Source of the DNA: Natronorubrum texcoconense
Lineage (GTDB): Archaea > Halobacteriota > Halobacteria > Halobacteriales > Natrialbaceae
Direction of reading: 5' to 3'
Assembly: GCF_900100335.1 (NCBI RefSeq)
Contig: NZ_FNFE01000001.1
Span: 372,001 to 436,000, forward strand
DNA length: 64,000 nucleotides
Shown piece after piece: positions 8,143 through 17,271 of this stretch. Both the position numbers and the translations under genes were made by a program. The number at the start of each line of letters is the position of its first letter. The first letter of the stretch is position 1. The notes under the pieces were generated by a model. The model had not been told where the DNA came from. It ran no database searches and saw only the letters and a list, made by a program, of their open reading frames with translations.

Positions 8143-9282
8143 TCATTCGTAATCGAGTAATTCTTCGTCGCCGTGACGTTCGCGCAACGCGTCGAGATCC
8201 GCTCGCTGTTCCTCGAGTCGCGGCGTCGGGTCCGCGTACACGTACTGAAACATCTCGCGAGGGTCGACGTCCGAATCGGCGTCCTCCGCGCGGTCGATCA
8301 GGCGCTCGAGGGTCGCGTCGATTTCGGACTCGATCGACTCGATTTGCTCGTCGTCGAGCAGGTCGCGACTGCGCAGGTACGCTTCGAACCGATCGATCGG
8401 GTCCCGGTCGCGCCAGCGCTCGACCTCCTCGTCGTCCCGGTAGACCGACGGATCGTCGGCCGTCGTGTGCGCGCCGTAGCGGTACTGAACGGCTTCGATC
8501 AGGGTCGGTCGCATCCGGTCGCCGTCGCCGTCTGCCTGGAGTGCCTTTTCCCGTGCGGCTTTCGTGACCACGTAGCTCGCCAGCGGATCCATCCCGTCGA
8601 CCTGCACCCCTGCGAAGCCGTAGGCGTCGGCCTTCTGCGCTAAGGTGGCGCTGGCCGTCTGGCGCTCTCGCGGGACCGAAATCGCCCACTGGTTGTTGTT
8701 ACAGAAGAAGACCGTGGGCGTATCGAAGACGCCGGCGAAGTTCATCGCTTCGTGGAAGTCGCCTTCCGACGTCGACCCGTCGCCGAAGTGGACGAGGCTC
8801 ACGCGCTCGTCGTCGTTCAGTTTCGCGGCCCACGACCAGCCGACCGCCTGGGGGAGGTGGGCGCCGATCGAGATGTTCAGCGGGAAGACGTTGATCTCGT
8901 CGATCGCCGCGTTGCCATCTTCGTGGCCCATCCAGTACAGCAGGTACTCCCAGGGTAGCTCCCGGGAGACGAGCGCGCCGTGTTCCCGATACTGGTAGGA
9001 GATCATATCGTCGTCCGTGAGCGCGTAGGTCGACCCGATCTGTGAGCCCTCCTGGCCGGCCAGCGAGGAGTACGTCCCCATTCGGCCCTGTCGCTGGAGG
9101 CTGATCATTCGCTCGTCGAACCGCCGTGAAAAGCGCATATCGCGGTACATTCCGAGCAGCGTCTCGTCCTCGAGCTCCGGCTCGAGGTCCGGTGCGACGA
9201 TGGCCCCGTCGCTATCGAGCACCCGAATCCGATCGTCCGGCGCTCGCTCGAGAACGGCGTGCTCGAGGGCGTCTTCTGACAT
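8143..9282 (-). CDS. pdhA: 2-oxoacid dehydrogenase E1 component, alpha subunit
   Basis: A 379-residue thiamine-diphosphate enzyme subunit. The TPP/Mg motif GDGSTSEGDFHEAMNFA is present near residue 170, followed by NNNQWAISVP. The substrate-channel region has QGRMGTYSSLAGQEGSQ. By family it decarboxylates pyruvate or branched 2-oxoacids and transfers the acyl group to lipoyl-E2. It normally needs an E1-beta partner, but none is encoded here. The neighbours are an unknown membrane protein and, divergently, an acyl-CoA synthetase. The start is ATG 9282. The substrate cannot be decided, so the pdhA symbol is by resemblance only. An unlinked beta subunit is the simplest explanation. Confidence 0.85.
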   Translation of the reverse strand: MSEDALEHAVLERAPDDRIRVLDSDGAIVAPDLEPELEDETLLGMYRDMRFSRRFDERMISLQRQGRMGTYSSLAGQEGSQIGSTYALTDDDMISYQYREHGALVSRELPWEYLLYWMGHEDGNAAIDEINVFPLNISIGAHLPQAVGWSWAAKLNDDERVSLVHFGDGSTSEGDFHEAMNFAGVFDTPTVFFCNNNQWAISVPRERQTASATLAQKADAYGFAGVQVDGMDPLASYVVTKAAREKALQADGDGDRMRPTLIEAVQYRYGAHTTADDPSVYRDDEEVERWRDRDPIDRFEAYLRSRDLLDDEQIESIESEIDATLERLIDRAEDADSDVDPREMFQYVYADPTPRLEEQRADLDALRERHGDEELLDYE

Positions 9283-9342
9283 GCCTGCACCGTGGGGTTC
9301 GGACTACATAACGGTACTCGTGCCGGAACTGCAGTCGGAACC

Positions 9343-9386
9343 CGACGGGACCGGGTCACCGACGGGACCGGGTCACCGACGGAACC
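9343..9386 (+). repeat. 17-bp tandem repeat, 2.6 copies
   Basis: The unit CGACGGGACCGGGTCAC occurs at 9343-9359 and 9360-9376, with a partial third copy at 9377-9386. It sits in the divergent promoter region between the E1-alpha gene and the acyl-CoA synthetase. It may be slippage or repeated regulator half-sites. Confidence 0.7.
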
Positions 9387-9427
9387 GTGGCGAAAAACGC
9401 TATGTGCTGGCCCCGGTACGGCTGCGT

Positions 9428-11098
9428 ATGACCTGGACGGTGATGCCGACGTTCGAGGACTACACGCAGGCACGAGCGGCGTTCGAGTGGGATCTTCCCG
9501 ATGCGTTCAACCCTGCCGTCGACTTCCTCCGGAAACACGACGACACGAGTCGGACGGCGCTCCGCTACGAGGATCCCGACAGCGGTCTCGAGACGTACTC
9601 CTTCGACGATCTCGACGATCGCTCCGATCGGCTCGCGGCCGCGCTCGCCGGCCTCGGCGTCGAAGCGGGCGACCGCGTCGGCGCCGTCGTTCCGCAGAAG
9701 CCGGAGAATCCGATCACCCATCTGGCGAACTGGAAGCTCGGTGCCGTCTCCGTCCCGCTAACCGTGCTCTTCGGGCGCGACGCACTGCAGTATCGGCTCT
9801 CCGATAGCGAGGCCACTGCCGTCGTCGTCGATCCGAGCGTCCGCGAAACCGTCGAGGAGATTCGAGACGAGTGTCCCGACCTCGAGCACGTGATCGAACT
9901 CGGAACCGACGACTCGGTCTCGGGGAACGCCCGCGCCTTCGACGACCTGCTCGCGGCCCACGATCCTGGTCTCGAGGTCTACGACGCGACCCCGGCGACG
10001 CCGTCGGCGATCATGTACACGAGCGGGTCGACGGGACCGCCGAAGGGCGTCCGCCACAGTCACGCTCTCTGGCTCGGCCGGGCCGCGGCGGCGTACAACT
10101 ACTTTGATCAGGGGCTCGAGCCGGGTGAGACCACTCTCTGGACGCCGGCCGACTGGGCCTGGGGGGCCGCGCTGGGCGGCACGCTCTTCGCCGCCTGGCA
10201 CCACGGCTGTACGATCGTCGGCTGGCCGCGCGACGGGTTCGATCCCGAAGCGGCCTACGACCTCATGGCACGACACGACGTGGACAAGGCGTTCATGCCG
10301 CCCACTGCGCTCCGGATGCTGATGTCGGTCGACGATCCCGAAGACCGGTTCGATCTCTCGCTCGAGACGTTCGCCTCGGCGGGCGAACCCCTCACGTCCG
10401 AAGTCGTCGATTGGGTCGACGCCACCTTCGAGAGCGTCTCGGTCAACGAGTTCTACGGCCAGACCGAACTCAACCTCGTCGTCGGCAACTCGGACGCCTG
10501 GTTCGACACTCGGCCTGGGAGCATGGGGAAGCCGTTCCCCGGCTACGAGGTTCGCGTGCTCGACCCCGACGGCGACGAAGAACTCGAGACCGGCGAGGTG
10601 GGCGAACTCGCGGTGAAACCGGGGGACCGACGCGTCTTCTTCGACGAGTACTGGAAGCTGCCGGAGAAGACGGCCGAGAAGCAGACCGATTCGGGCTGGT
10701 TCAGGACCGGCGACCTCGTGAAGCGCGACGCAGACGGCTACCTGTGGTTCGTCTCCCGCACCGACGACGTGATCCTCACGAGCGGCTACCGCGTCGGCCC
10801 GATGGAAGTCGAGGAGGCCATCCTCCACCACCCCGACGCCGAACAGGCGGGTGTCGTCGGCGTCCCGGACGAGACCCGCGGCGAGGCGATCAAAGCCTAC
10901 GTCCAGCCCGCGACTGCCGACTACGACCCGGCCCAACTGCGCGAGGAGATTCGCGACCTCGTTCGGGAGCGCCTCGCGGAGTACGAGTACCCACAACACA
11001 TCGAGTTCGTCGAGGAGCTTCCGACGACGACCACCGGCAAGATCCAGCGTCGATCGCTCCGAAATGGCGGGACCCCCTCGGACGGGACCGACGACTGA
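9428..11098 (+). CDS. Acyl-CoA synthetase (AMP-forming), medium-chain/acetyl-CoA-synthetase-like
   Basis: A 556-residue ANL ligase. Motifs in order: [12 protein letters not shown] (about residue 197), [13 protein letters not shown] in the acyl pocket region, [10 protein letters not shown] (about 345), FRTGDLV (about 430), [11 protein letters not shown] hinge, and the catalytic lysine in [12 protein letters not shown]. The WTPADWAW segment and overall order resemble medium-chain acyl-CoA and benzoate-CoA-type ligases. The start is ATG 9428 ([12 protein letters not shown]), since upstream in-frame sequence is promoter DNA with the tandem repeat. Divergent from the E1-alpha gene by 145 bases. 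The substrate is likely a short, medium or aromatic acid and is not fixed by the sequence. Confidence 0.9.
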   Translation: MTWTVMPTFEDYTQARAAFEWDLPDAFNPAVDFLRKHDDTSRTALRYEDPDSGLETYSFDDLDDRSDRLAAALAGLGVEAGDRVGAVVPQKPENPITHLANWKLGAVSVPLTVLFGRDALQYRLSDSEATAVVVDPSVRETVEEIRDECPDLEHVIELGTDDSVSGNARAFDDLLAAHDPGLEVYDATPATPSAIMYTSGSTGPPKGVRHSHALWLGRAAAAYNYFDQGLEPGETTLWTPADWAWGAALGGTLFAAWHHGCTIVGWPRDGFDPEAAYDLMARHDVDKAFMPPTALRMLMSVDDPEDRFDLSLETFASAGEPLTSEVVDWVDATFESVSVNEFYGQTELNLVVGNSDAWFDTRPGSMGKPFPGYEVRVLDPDGDEELETGEVGELAVKPGDRRVFFDEYWKLPEKTAEKQTDSGWFRTGDLVKRDADGYLWFVSRTDDVILTSGYRVGPMEVEEAILHHPDAEQAGVVGVPDETRGEAIKAYVQPATADYDPAQLREEIRDLVRERLAEYEYPQHIEFVEELPTTTTGKIQRRSLRNGGTPSDGTDD

Positions 11099-11216
11099 TA
11101 CGGTTTGCTGTAGGTTTACCGACTCGAGACTCCTCGCGGAGCGTATCGAGACGGCTGATTCCCCGGAACCGACAGTCAAAGTCGGTTTTATGAGTCCACT
11201 GTGTGAACGTTACCCC

Positions 11217-11642
11217 ATGCACCGCGTGCTACTCCCCGTCGACACGAACGAGAGTCGGGCGATCAAACAGGCGACGTACGTCGCCTCGCTGCCGGACGCA
11301 GCGCAATCGGTCGAAGCGCACATCCTGTTCATCTTCGACGAGGACAGCGCGGACCTGCCAAAGGAGTTCGAGCAGTACAAATCGGCCTCGAGAATCAGTT
11401 CCGTCCGACGCGCAGCGGAGCGACTCGAGGAGGCCTCGGTCGACGTCACCGTCCTCGACAAAAGCGGCGGGGCGGAGGGCGGGGACATCCTCGAGACGGC
11501 CCGAGAGTACGACGTCGACTCGATCGTCCTCGGCGGCCGGAAACGCTCGCCGGTCGGCAAGGCGGTGTTCGGCAGCGTCACGCAGTCGGTCATCCTCGAG
11601 ACCGATCGCCCGGTCGTCGTGACGGGCGGCGGGCGGGACTGA
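11217..11642 (+). CDS. Universal stress protein (UspA family)
   Basis: A 141-residue single-domain USP. It begins [13 protein letters not shown], and the C-terminal nucleotide-site region reads [22 protein letters not shown], the G-x2-G-x9-GS(V/T) pattern of ATP-binding USPs. A T-rich TATA-like element TTTTATGA (11186-11193) lies 24-31 bases before ATG 11217, so a leaderless transcript is likely and the earlier ATG at 11190 is rejected. It lies 118 bases downstream of the acyl-CoA synthetase and appears to have its own promoter. The cellular role is unknown beyond a general stress association. Confidence 0.88.
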   Translation: MHRVLLPVDTNESRAIKQATYVASLPDAAQSVEAHILFIFDEDSADLPKEFEQYKSASRISSVRRAAERLEEASVDVTVLDKSGGAEGGDILETAREYDVDSIVLGGRKRSPVGKAVFGSVTQSVILETDRPVVVTGGGRD

Positions 11643-11931
11643 GTCGGTTCGGGGCCGGTCTTTCGATCGATTCTACGGATTTCTGATCGTTCGAGTCGCG
11701 AGCGGCCGCGCTCCGCTCGAGTTTAAGCGCGGATTCGACCTGCCTTCAGCCGATGGCGCCGCGTCGTCTGCCGATTTGTTATTGCGTCCAGTGGTTTACG
11801 CCCGGTCTCTCTCGCCGTTCGACGGACCGGGTAGCGGGGCTGTGACGGCGTCTCGAGCCGAATCGCGGGAGCATCTCCGTCTCACCTGCCCGTTTGCTGA
11901 CTCTTATCCGTTCGACGGTCGATGTGTGTGC

Positions 11932-12795
11932 ATGGCACTCGAGAAACCGGATCTCTCCGGCCAGACGGCGTTCATCACGGGAACGACCCGCGGCATCGGC
12001 AAGTCGATCGCGCTCGCCCTCGCGGAGCAGGGCTGCAACATCGTTTCGACCGGGAAAACGAGCGAGGAAGACGACGATTACGAGGACCGCGACCTCGAGG
12101 GGTCGATCGAGCAGACGGCTCGCGAGGCGGAGGAGCGGGGCGTCGACGCGCTGTCGATCAAGCTCGACGTCCGCGACGAGGCGGCGGTCGAGGCTGCGGC
12201 CGACCACGCGATCGACGAGTTCGGGGAGGTCAACATCGTCATCAACAACGCGAGCGCGATCCAGCTCGCGTCCGTCGAGGACCTCCCGCCCAAGCGGTTC
12301 GACCTCATGACCGATGTCAACGTTCGGGGGACGTACCTCACCTCGAGAGCCTTCGCCGACCACCTCCGCGAGGTCGAGAACGCCTGGCTGCTCACGAACT
12401 CGCCGCCGGTCGGCATCGACCGCTCCCCCGGATCGGGCCCGTACGCGTGGTCGAAACTTGGCATGTCGTTCGTCACGCTCACGCTGGCGAGCGAGCTCGG
12501 CGGCGACGACGTCGGCTGTAATACGTTCTGGCCCGTGACGGCGATCGACACCCGCGCGACGCGGTACTTCGGGATGGGGACGGAAGACGACTGGCGAACG
12601 CCAGAAATCGTCAGTGACACGGTGCTCGAGATCCTCGGTCGCGACCCGGCCGAGTTCACCGGAAACGCCGTTTACGACGAGGAACTGCTTCGAGAAGCGG
12701 GTGTGGACGATTTCTCGCAGTACAATCTGACCGAGGGCGATCCGGCGCCCGGATCGGCGCAGTTGTTCGATCCGGAGTACTCCCGGCCGGAGTGA
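11932..12795 (+). CDS. Short-chain dehydrogenase/reductase (HSDL2-like)
   Basis: A 287-residue NAD(P)-dependent SDR with TGTTRGIG (cofactor glycines, residues 17-24), NNAS, and the catalytic YAWSK tyrosine and lysine. The usual active-site Ser region reads LLTNSPPVG. The TTRGIGKSIALALA and NSPP features resemble hydroxysteroid-dehydrogenase-like 2 proteins, where this SDR branch acts on lipid-type substrates. The start is ATG 11932, with CTTATC about 27 bases upstream as a TATA candidate. It is preceded by 289 bases without a gene. The substrate is unknown. Confidence 0.87.
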   Translation: MALEKPDLSGQTAFITGTTRGIGKSIALALAEQGCNIVSTGKTSEEDDDYEDRDLEGSIEQTAREAEERGVDALSIKLDVRDEAAVEAAADHAIDEFGEVNIVINNASAIQLASVEDLPPKRFDLMTDVNVRGTYLTSRAFADHLREVENAWLLTNSPPVGIDRSPGSGPYAWSKLGMSFVTLTLASELGGDDVGCNTFWPVTAIDTRATRYFGMGTEDDWRTPEIVSDTVLEILGRDPAEFTGNAVYDEELLREAGVDDFSQYNLTEGDPAPGSAQLFDPEYSRPE

Positions 12796-12906
12796 GTTTC
12801 GGCTGTCGCCCGCACGGCGGGGCCGACCGAACGTTCACGACCCGGTTACTAGCGGCGTAGAACTGGCGGAACGACTATTTTTGGCCACGTGGGAGTACTA
12901 CACATC

Positions 12907-13350
12907 ATGTACGATCAAATACTCGTCCCCACGGACGGGAGTAAGCCGGCAGCGGCCGCAGTCGAAGAGGGAATCGAACTCGCTCGGCAAAACGACGCCG
13001 CGATCCACGCGCTGTACGTGGTCGAACCGATTCCGCTCGGTCAATTCTCCGCCGGTTCCGGCCCAGCCTCCTCGGAGTGGGGCGATGTCGTGGAGGAACA
13101 GCGAACCGAAGGGGACGCGGCCACGACCGACGTTGCCGACCGCGCGAGCGAGTACGACCTCGTGGTCGTTCAAGCGATCGAGCACGGCAAGCCACACGTA
13201 CAGATCCTCGAGTACGTCGACGAGCACGATATCGATGCGATCGTCATGGGAACGCACGGCCGTGCTGGGGTCGACCGACTCGTTCTCGGAAGCGTCACCG
13301 AAAAAGTCGTCCGAAAGAGCGAGGTTCCAGTCCTTACCGTCCGAGAGTAA
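12907..13350 (+). CDS. Universal stress protein (UspA family)
   Basis: A 147-residue USP starting MYDQILVPTDGSKPA, with the nucleotide-binding tail MGTHGRAGVDRLVLGSVTEK, a canonical G-x2-G-x9-G(S/T). The TATA element TATTTTT (12876-12882) is 25-31 bases upstream of ATG 12907, so it is probably leaderless and monocistronic. It is the second USP in this stretch and more canonical in the ATP motif than the one at 11217. It probably binds ATP and forms dimers. The role is undefined. Confidence 0.9.
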   Translation: MYDQILVPTDGSKPAAAAVEEGIELARQNDAAIHALYVVEPIPLGQFSAGSGPASSEWGDVVEEQRTEGDAATTDVADRASEYDLVVVQAIEHGKPHVQILEYVDEHDIDAIVMGTHGRAGVDRLVLGSVTEKVVRKSEVPVLTVRE

Positions 13351-13382
13351 ATCGTTTTAGTTGCCACTAATTCACGTGAACG

Positions 13383-14966
13383 TCACGCTGCCGGCGCGAG
13401 TGCGGCCGGCGGCTCACTCGAGGAACTCCCGCCCGTCTCTTCGACGACGTATCGCTGGCCCAGCATCGGATCGAGCAAGCTGTCGACCTCGCCGCGGTCG
13501 TCCCGGAGGATCGGCGCGTCGGGGTCGGGTTCGCCCAGGTGGTTGTCGATCTGGTCCGCGAGGTCGACGCTCAGTTCGCGGTCGTCGTTGCGCTCGAGGA
13601 GGTCGGCCTCGGAGAATCCGGTCTCCTCGTTCGTCGCCACGATTTGGATGTTCTGGATGGCACTCGAGTCAGACGTGCGGTAGGCGTATGTGTCGGGGAA
13701 AACCTCGTCCATCGTCCCCTGCTGGGCGTGATAGAACTCGGCGGCCGGCCCGTTCGGTGCGGCGATGACGTTTGCGTGGAAGATGCCGTCGTCGGTCAGT
13801 CGGTCGCTCACGAGGTCCATGAACTCCACGGTGGTCAGGTGGAACGGGACCTGATCCTGCTTGTAGGCGTCGAGGACGATCAGGTCGTAGGTTTCGTCGG
13901 TGCTCTGGAGGAACTGCCGCCCGTCGTAGACGTGTGAGGTCATGTTCTCGTCGTGCTCGAGGCCGAAGTAGTCCTCCGCGGCTCCGGTGACTTCGGGATC
14001 GATCTCGACCACGTCGATGTCGACGTCGTACTGTTCCTCGAAATCCTGCGGGCCGGTGTAGCCCCCGCCCCCGATGAACAGCACGTTGTCGACGTCCTCG
14101 ACGTCGTCGGTCATGAGCATCGGCAAGTGAAAGTAGGTCGTGTACTCGAAGACGTGTCGGTCGGGATCCTCGAGGTCCACCGCGCTGTGTCGCGCGCCGT
14201 CTAAGTACATCGTTCGTTCGTCGCCGTCGTCGACGATCTCGAGTTCCTGATGGGCCGTCTGGGTCTGGTAGACGACGTCGCCGCGGTGATCGATGGCGAC
14301 CGGCCCGGCACCGGTCGCGGCGACCAGCAGGAGGAGGACGACGACGCTCGTGAGGACGGGTTTCCGCGGGAGCGTGGGGAGATTGAGTACGAACGCCGTG
14401 CCGACGAGCATGAGGCCGAACAGGAGGCCGATGCCGTCGATACTCAGCCCCGGAATGAGGATGAACGTGGTCGCTCCCGAGCCGAGGATGCTGCCGATCG
14501 TCCCCAGCGCGTAGACGTGTCCCGACGCTTCGCCGGTTCCCTGCTTCTGTGAGAGTTCCGCGGCGTAGGGGCTGATGAATCCGAGCAGGTACGTCGGCGG
14601 GCCGAAGAGGATGATCGCCGCCGGGAGCGCGGCGTATCGCGGGGGCAACGCGAGCGTCGCGGTGTACCGCAGGAGGAAGTCGCTCGCGTAGATCACGACC
14701 GCGACGTACACTGCCGTCCCGAGCAACAGCCACGACATCTCCCGGTTCGTCGCGGTGCTGGCTCGCTTCCCGCCCTGCCAGTAGCCGATGCTCAACGCGG
14801 CGAGGACGACCGTCAGGATCCCGCCGACGGTGTAGATGTGGCTGCCGAACTGGGGGGCGATGAGTCGGACGGCCAAAATCTCGAGACCCATGCTGGTGAC
14901 CCCCGAGACGAAGACGGCGAGTTCGGGTTTCGTGGGTCGATAGTTCGCGGCGGTCCGCACGTCCAT
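13383..14966 (-). CDS. Membrane-anchored spermidine-synthase-like protein
   Basis: A 527-residue fusion. Residues 1-240 hold about seven hydrophobic segments of the permease-like type found in fused spermidine synthases. A polyamine synthase/methyltransferase Rossmann domain follows, with FIGGGGYTGP and VDVVEIDPEV (decarboxy-AdoMet or SAM site) and LIVLDAYKQDQVPFHLTT. The start is ATG 14966 (MDVRTAANYRP). The frame upstream is the neighbouring promoter and is excluded. By family it transfers an aminopropyl group, but for membrane-fused archaeal members this is not established. It is followed closely by a convergent USP gene (33-base gap). Confidence 0.83.
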   Translation of the reverse strand: MDVRTAANYRPTKPELAVFVSGVTSMGLEILAVRLIAPQFGSHIYTVGGILTVVLAALSIGYWQGGKRASTATNREMSWLLLGTAVYVAVVIYASDFLLRYTATLALPPRYAALPAAIILFGPPTYLLGFISPYAAELSQKQGTGEASGHVYALGTIGSILGSGATTFILIPGLSIDGIGLLFGLMLVGTAFVLNLPTLPRKPVLTSVVVLLLLVAATGAGPVAIDHRGDVVYQTQTAHQELEIVDDGDERTMYLDGARHSAVDLEDPDRHVFEYTTYFHLPMLMTDDVEDVDNVLFIGGGGYTGPQDFEEQYDVDIDVVEIDPEVTGAAEDYFGLEHDENMTSHVYDGRQFLQSTDETYDLIVLDAYKQDQVPFHLTTVEFMDLVSDRLTDDGIFHANVIAAPNGPAAEFYHAQQGTMDEVFPDTYAYRTSDSSAIQNIQIVATNEETGFSEADLLERNDDRELSVDLADQIDNHLGEPDPDAPILRDDRGEVDSLLDPMLGQRYVVEETGGSSSSEPPAALAPAA

Positions 14967-15039
14967 TACCCGATCTGAATGGGCCCCGCCGTGAGTAGTT
15001 GTCGTCTCGGTAGCGGTCCGGGACGCTTTCCGGGGTCTA

Positions 15040-15264
15040 CTACGGCCGCGTGATAACGTGCGTGAGCACGAACACCGCAACCGCGACGACGGCGACGGTC
15101 ACGACGCCGAACTCGAGGGCCCCGACGAGGTCCGCACCCCAGACGAACATGGCGGCGAACAGCGTCGACAGCACCGCGTTCAGCGGGACCAGTACGCGCG
15201 GGTCACCCTCCGAGGACTCGAGTCCCTCCTTCAACCCGTCCGGTTCGGCGTCGGGGTCTGTCAT
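15040..15264 (-). CDS. Small two-span membrane protein, unknown function
   Basis: A 74-residue protein with an acidic N-terminus (MTDPDAEPDGLKEG) and two hydrophobic segments near residues 28-47 and 50-70. The start is ATG 15264. CTTATCC read on the minus strand about 27 bases upstream (around 15290) fits a leaderless promoter. The gene lies 73 bases upstream of the spermidine-synthase-like gene on the same strand. I do not recognise the family. Confidence 0.7.
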   Translation of the reverse strand: MTDPDAEPDGLKEGLESSEGDPRVLVPLNAVLSTLFAAMFVWGADLVGALEFGVVTVAVVAVAVFVLTHVITRP

Positions 15265-15340
15265 GGCTGAATACGCGAACGTCGCCCACTTATCCGTTTC
15301 CCTGTCGGAGTCGGCCGTCGCACACTCGGCGACACGGGCA

Positions 15341-15347
15341 TTTATAT
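15341..15347 (+). promoter_or_regulatory. TATA box for the SRPBCC-domain gene
   Basis: TTTATAT lies 24-30 bases upstream of ATG 15371, the spacing expected for a leaderless haloarchaeal transcript. It supports that start over the upstream in-frame codons. Confidence 0.7.
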
Positions 15348-15370
15348 CGATTCCCACGAAGGTGGCCGGT

Positions 15371-15787
15371 ATGCGCGAGGTGACGGTCTCTCGAGTCGTC
15401 AACGCGTCGCCGGTCGTGGTGGCCCGGTGGCTCGATCCGCCGACGATCGTCGAGGCGGAGGGCAGTTTCACCGTCGAGACGATCGACGAGCACGGGGACG
15501 CGACGATCGTCGTCGCCAGCGGCCCCGGCATGCAACTGCCGCTGCGGTTCGAGGAGCGCGATGAATCGATCTACTACACGCAGGAGGGCGACCAGGGGCC
15601 GTTCTCCCACATGGAAACGTGGATCGACCTCGAGGACGTGCCCGACGGCACGCAAATTACGATTCGGTCGTCGGTCTCGCTCGCCGCACCGCTTCCGTTC
15701 GGTGATCGGCTGGCCGCCTGGAAACGGAAGGGCGAACTGAAACGAGCGCTCGACGCGCTCGTCGAGGAGTTTGGCGACGTCGAGTAA
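15371..15787 (+). CDS. SRPBCC/START-like domain protein
   Basis: A 138-residue protein with the layout of the polyketide-cyclase/START-like fold: MREVTVSRVVNASPVVVARWL at the N-terminus (first strand and helix), a central beta-rich section ending in HMETWIDLED, and a long C-terminal helix (AAWKRKGELKRALDALVEEF) that would close the ligand cavity. Such proteins bind hydrophobic ligands, and the ligand here is unknown. The start is supported by the TATA box at 15341-15347. It is convergent with the CobW gene. Confidence 0.75.
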   Translation: MREVTVSRVVNASPVVVARWLDPPTIVEAEGSFTVETIDEHGDATIVVASGPGMQLPLRFEERDESIYYTQEGDQGPFSHMETWIDLEDVPDGTQITIRSSVSLAAPLPFGDRLAAWKRKGELKRALDALVEEFGDVE

Positions 15788-15837
15788 GTCGCAGTCGTGA
15801 AATCGATCCGGGGCTCTCGTAGCACTACCGAAACCGG

Positions 15838-17157
15838 TCAGGGCTCTCGGAGGACGACACCGTCGCCGTCGTCCGCCTCGCTCGGGAACGGGTTCTCGAG
15901 ATCGGTCTCCTCGCCCCACTCCTCGTCCGTGACGAGACAGTCTTCGAGCATCGCCCCGATCCGTTTCTCGTCGGTGTCGGTGCCGATGAAGACCAGTTCC
16001 GTCCGTCTGTCACCGTGCTCATCGTGCCACTCGAGATCGGGTCGGTTGGATCGGTAGAGGTCCCGCTGCACCTCCGGGAGGGCGGCGATCCACGGGCCGT
16101 TGGTGCTCGCGCGAACTGACGGGCCCGCGTGGGAGACGTCTATTTTGACGTCTCGTCCGGCGATCCAGACGACTCCCTTCGAGCGAACGATCCCGTCGGG
16201 AAGCTCCCGGAGGAACGACGCGAACCGTTCGGGGTGGAACGGCCGCCGCGCGCGAAAGACGACGGAGTCGACGCCGTAGACCTCGTCGGGATGGCGGTGG
16301 TCGTGATCGTGATCGTGCCCGTCGTCGCTGTGGTTGTGGTCGTGTTCGTCGTGTCCATCGCCGTGGTCGTGGCTGTGGCCGTGTTCATCCTCGCCGCGCT
16401 CGTCGTCACCATCTTCGCCCTCGTCCGCCAGCGCGCGCTGCCAGCCGGCAATCTCTCCCATCCGATCCGGATCGAAGAGCCCGATGCCGAGTACGCGGCC
16501 GGGATCGACGGCACTGAACTCCGTGCGGACGATCTCGGCCTCGGGCTGGAGCGCGTGAACGAGCGTCTCGGCCTCCTCGAGTTCTTCGGGCGTACAGAGG
16601 TCGGCCTTGTTGCACAGAACGAGGTTCGCGACCTCGAGTTGCTCGATCATGAGATCCGAGAGCGGGCGCGTTTCGTCCTCCTCGTCGCCCGCGACGTTCC
16701 CCTGCCGTTCGGGCACCTCGTCGCCGGCGAAGCAGTCGAGAAACCGCCGGGTGTCGAGGACGGTCACGAGCGCGTCGATCTCGTAGCTGGCTGCCACTCG
16801 AGAGGTGGTCGTAAAGAGCCTGGCAACCGGTTCGGGCTCCGAGATCCCCGAGGATTCGACGAGCAGGTGATCGAAGTCGCGCTCGCGGGCGAGTCGCACG
16901 ACGGCGGTTTCGAGGTCGTCCTGTAGTTCACAGCAGATACAGCCGTTCGAGAGCTCCGCGACGCCGTCCTCGAGGTCGAGGTCGGAGCCGTCGGCGACCA
17001 GTTCGGCGTCGACGTTGACCTCGCCCATATCGTTGACGAGTACGGCGAGGTCGCGTTCGCCCGCGTTCTTCAGCAGGTGATTGAGGAGCGTCGTCTTGCC
17101 CGCGCCGAGATTTCCCGAGAGCACGGTGACGGGAATGCCGCCGGATTCGGATGACAT
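15838..17157 (-). CDS. CobW/COG0523-family GTPase (probable metal chaperone)
   Basis: A 439-residue G3E GTPase. Motifs: Walker A GNLGAGKTT (residues 15-23), the metal-binding ELSNGCICCELQ (C-x-C-C) at about 68-79, ESSGISEP, and NKAD for guanine. A His/Asp-rich linker of about 45 residues (encoded around 16270-16420) separates the GTPase from the C-terminal CobW_C domain, which ends near DEEWGEE. Family members insert or store Zn, Co or other metals, and the His-rich linker supports metal handling. No cobalamin genes are adjacent; those here lie 23 kb away. The start is ATG 17157. Zinc homeostasis is the likeliest job, but the metal is not proven. Confidence 0.88.
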   Translation of the reverse strand: MSSESGGIPVTVLSGNLGAGKTTLLNHLLKNAGERDLAVLVNDMGEVNVDAELVADGSDLDLEDGVAELSNGCICCELQDDLETAVVRLARERDFDHLLVESSGISEPEPVARLFTTTSRVAASYEIDALVTVLDTRRFLDCFAGDEVPERQGNVAGDEEDETRPLSDLMIEQLEVANLVLCNKADLCTPEELEEAETLVHALQPEAEIVRTEFSAVDPGRVLGIGLFDPDRMGEIAGWQRALADEGEDGDDERGEDEHGHSHDHGDGHDEHDHNHSDDGHDHDHDHRHPDEVYGVDSVVFRARRPFHPERFASFLRELPDGIVRSKGVVWIAGRDVKIDVSHAGPSVRASTNGPWIAALPEVQRDLYRSNRPDLEWHDEHGDRRTELVFIGTDTDEKRIGAMLEDCLVTDEEWGEETDLENPFPSEADDGDGVVLREP

Positions 17158-17271
17158 ACCGGTGAGGTTGTAACTCGAGGGTCAAGAAGCGTCGTGTTGC
17201 GGCCGACACGGCTCGCGGACGGGGTGTTCGACGCGACAGCTTTTTGCCTTCGGGCCCGAGCATGACCGACG

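Noticed and set aside
9758-11179. 473-residue open frame on the minus strand
   Set aside because: Antisense to the acyl-CoA synthetase, which has all ANL motifs. The reverse frame shows no domain.
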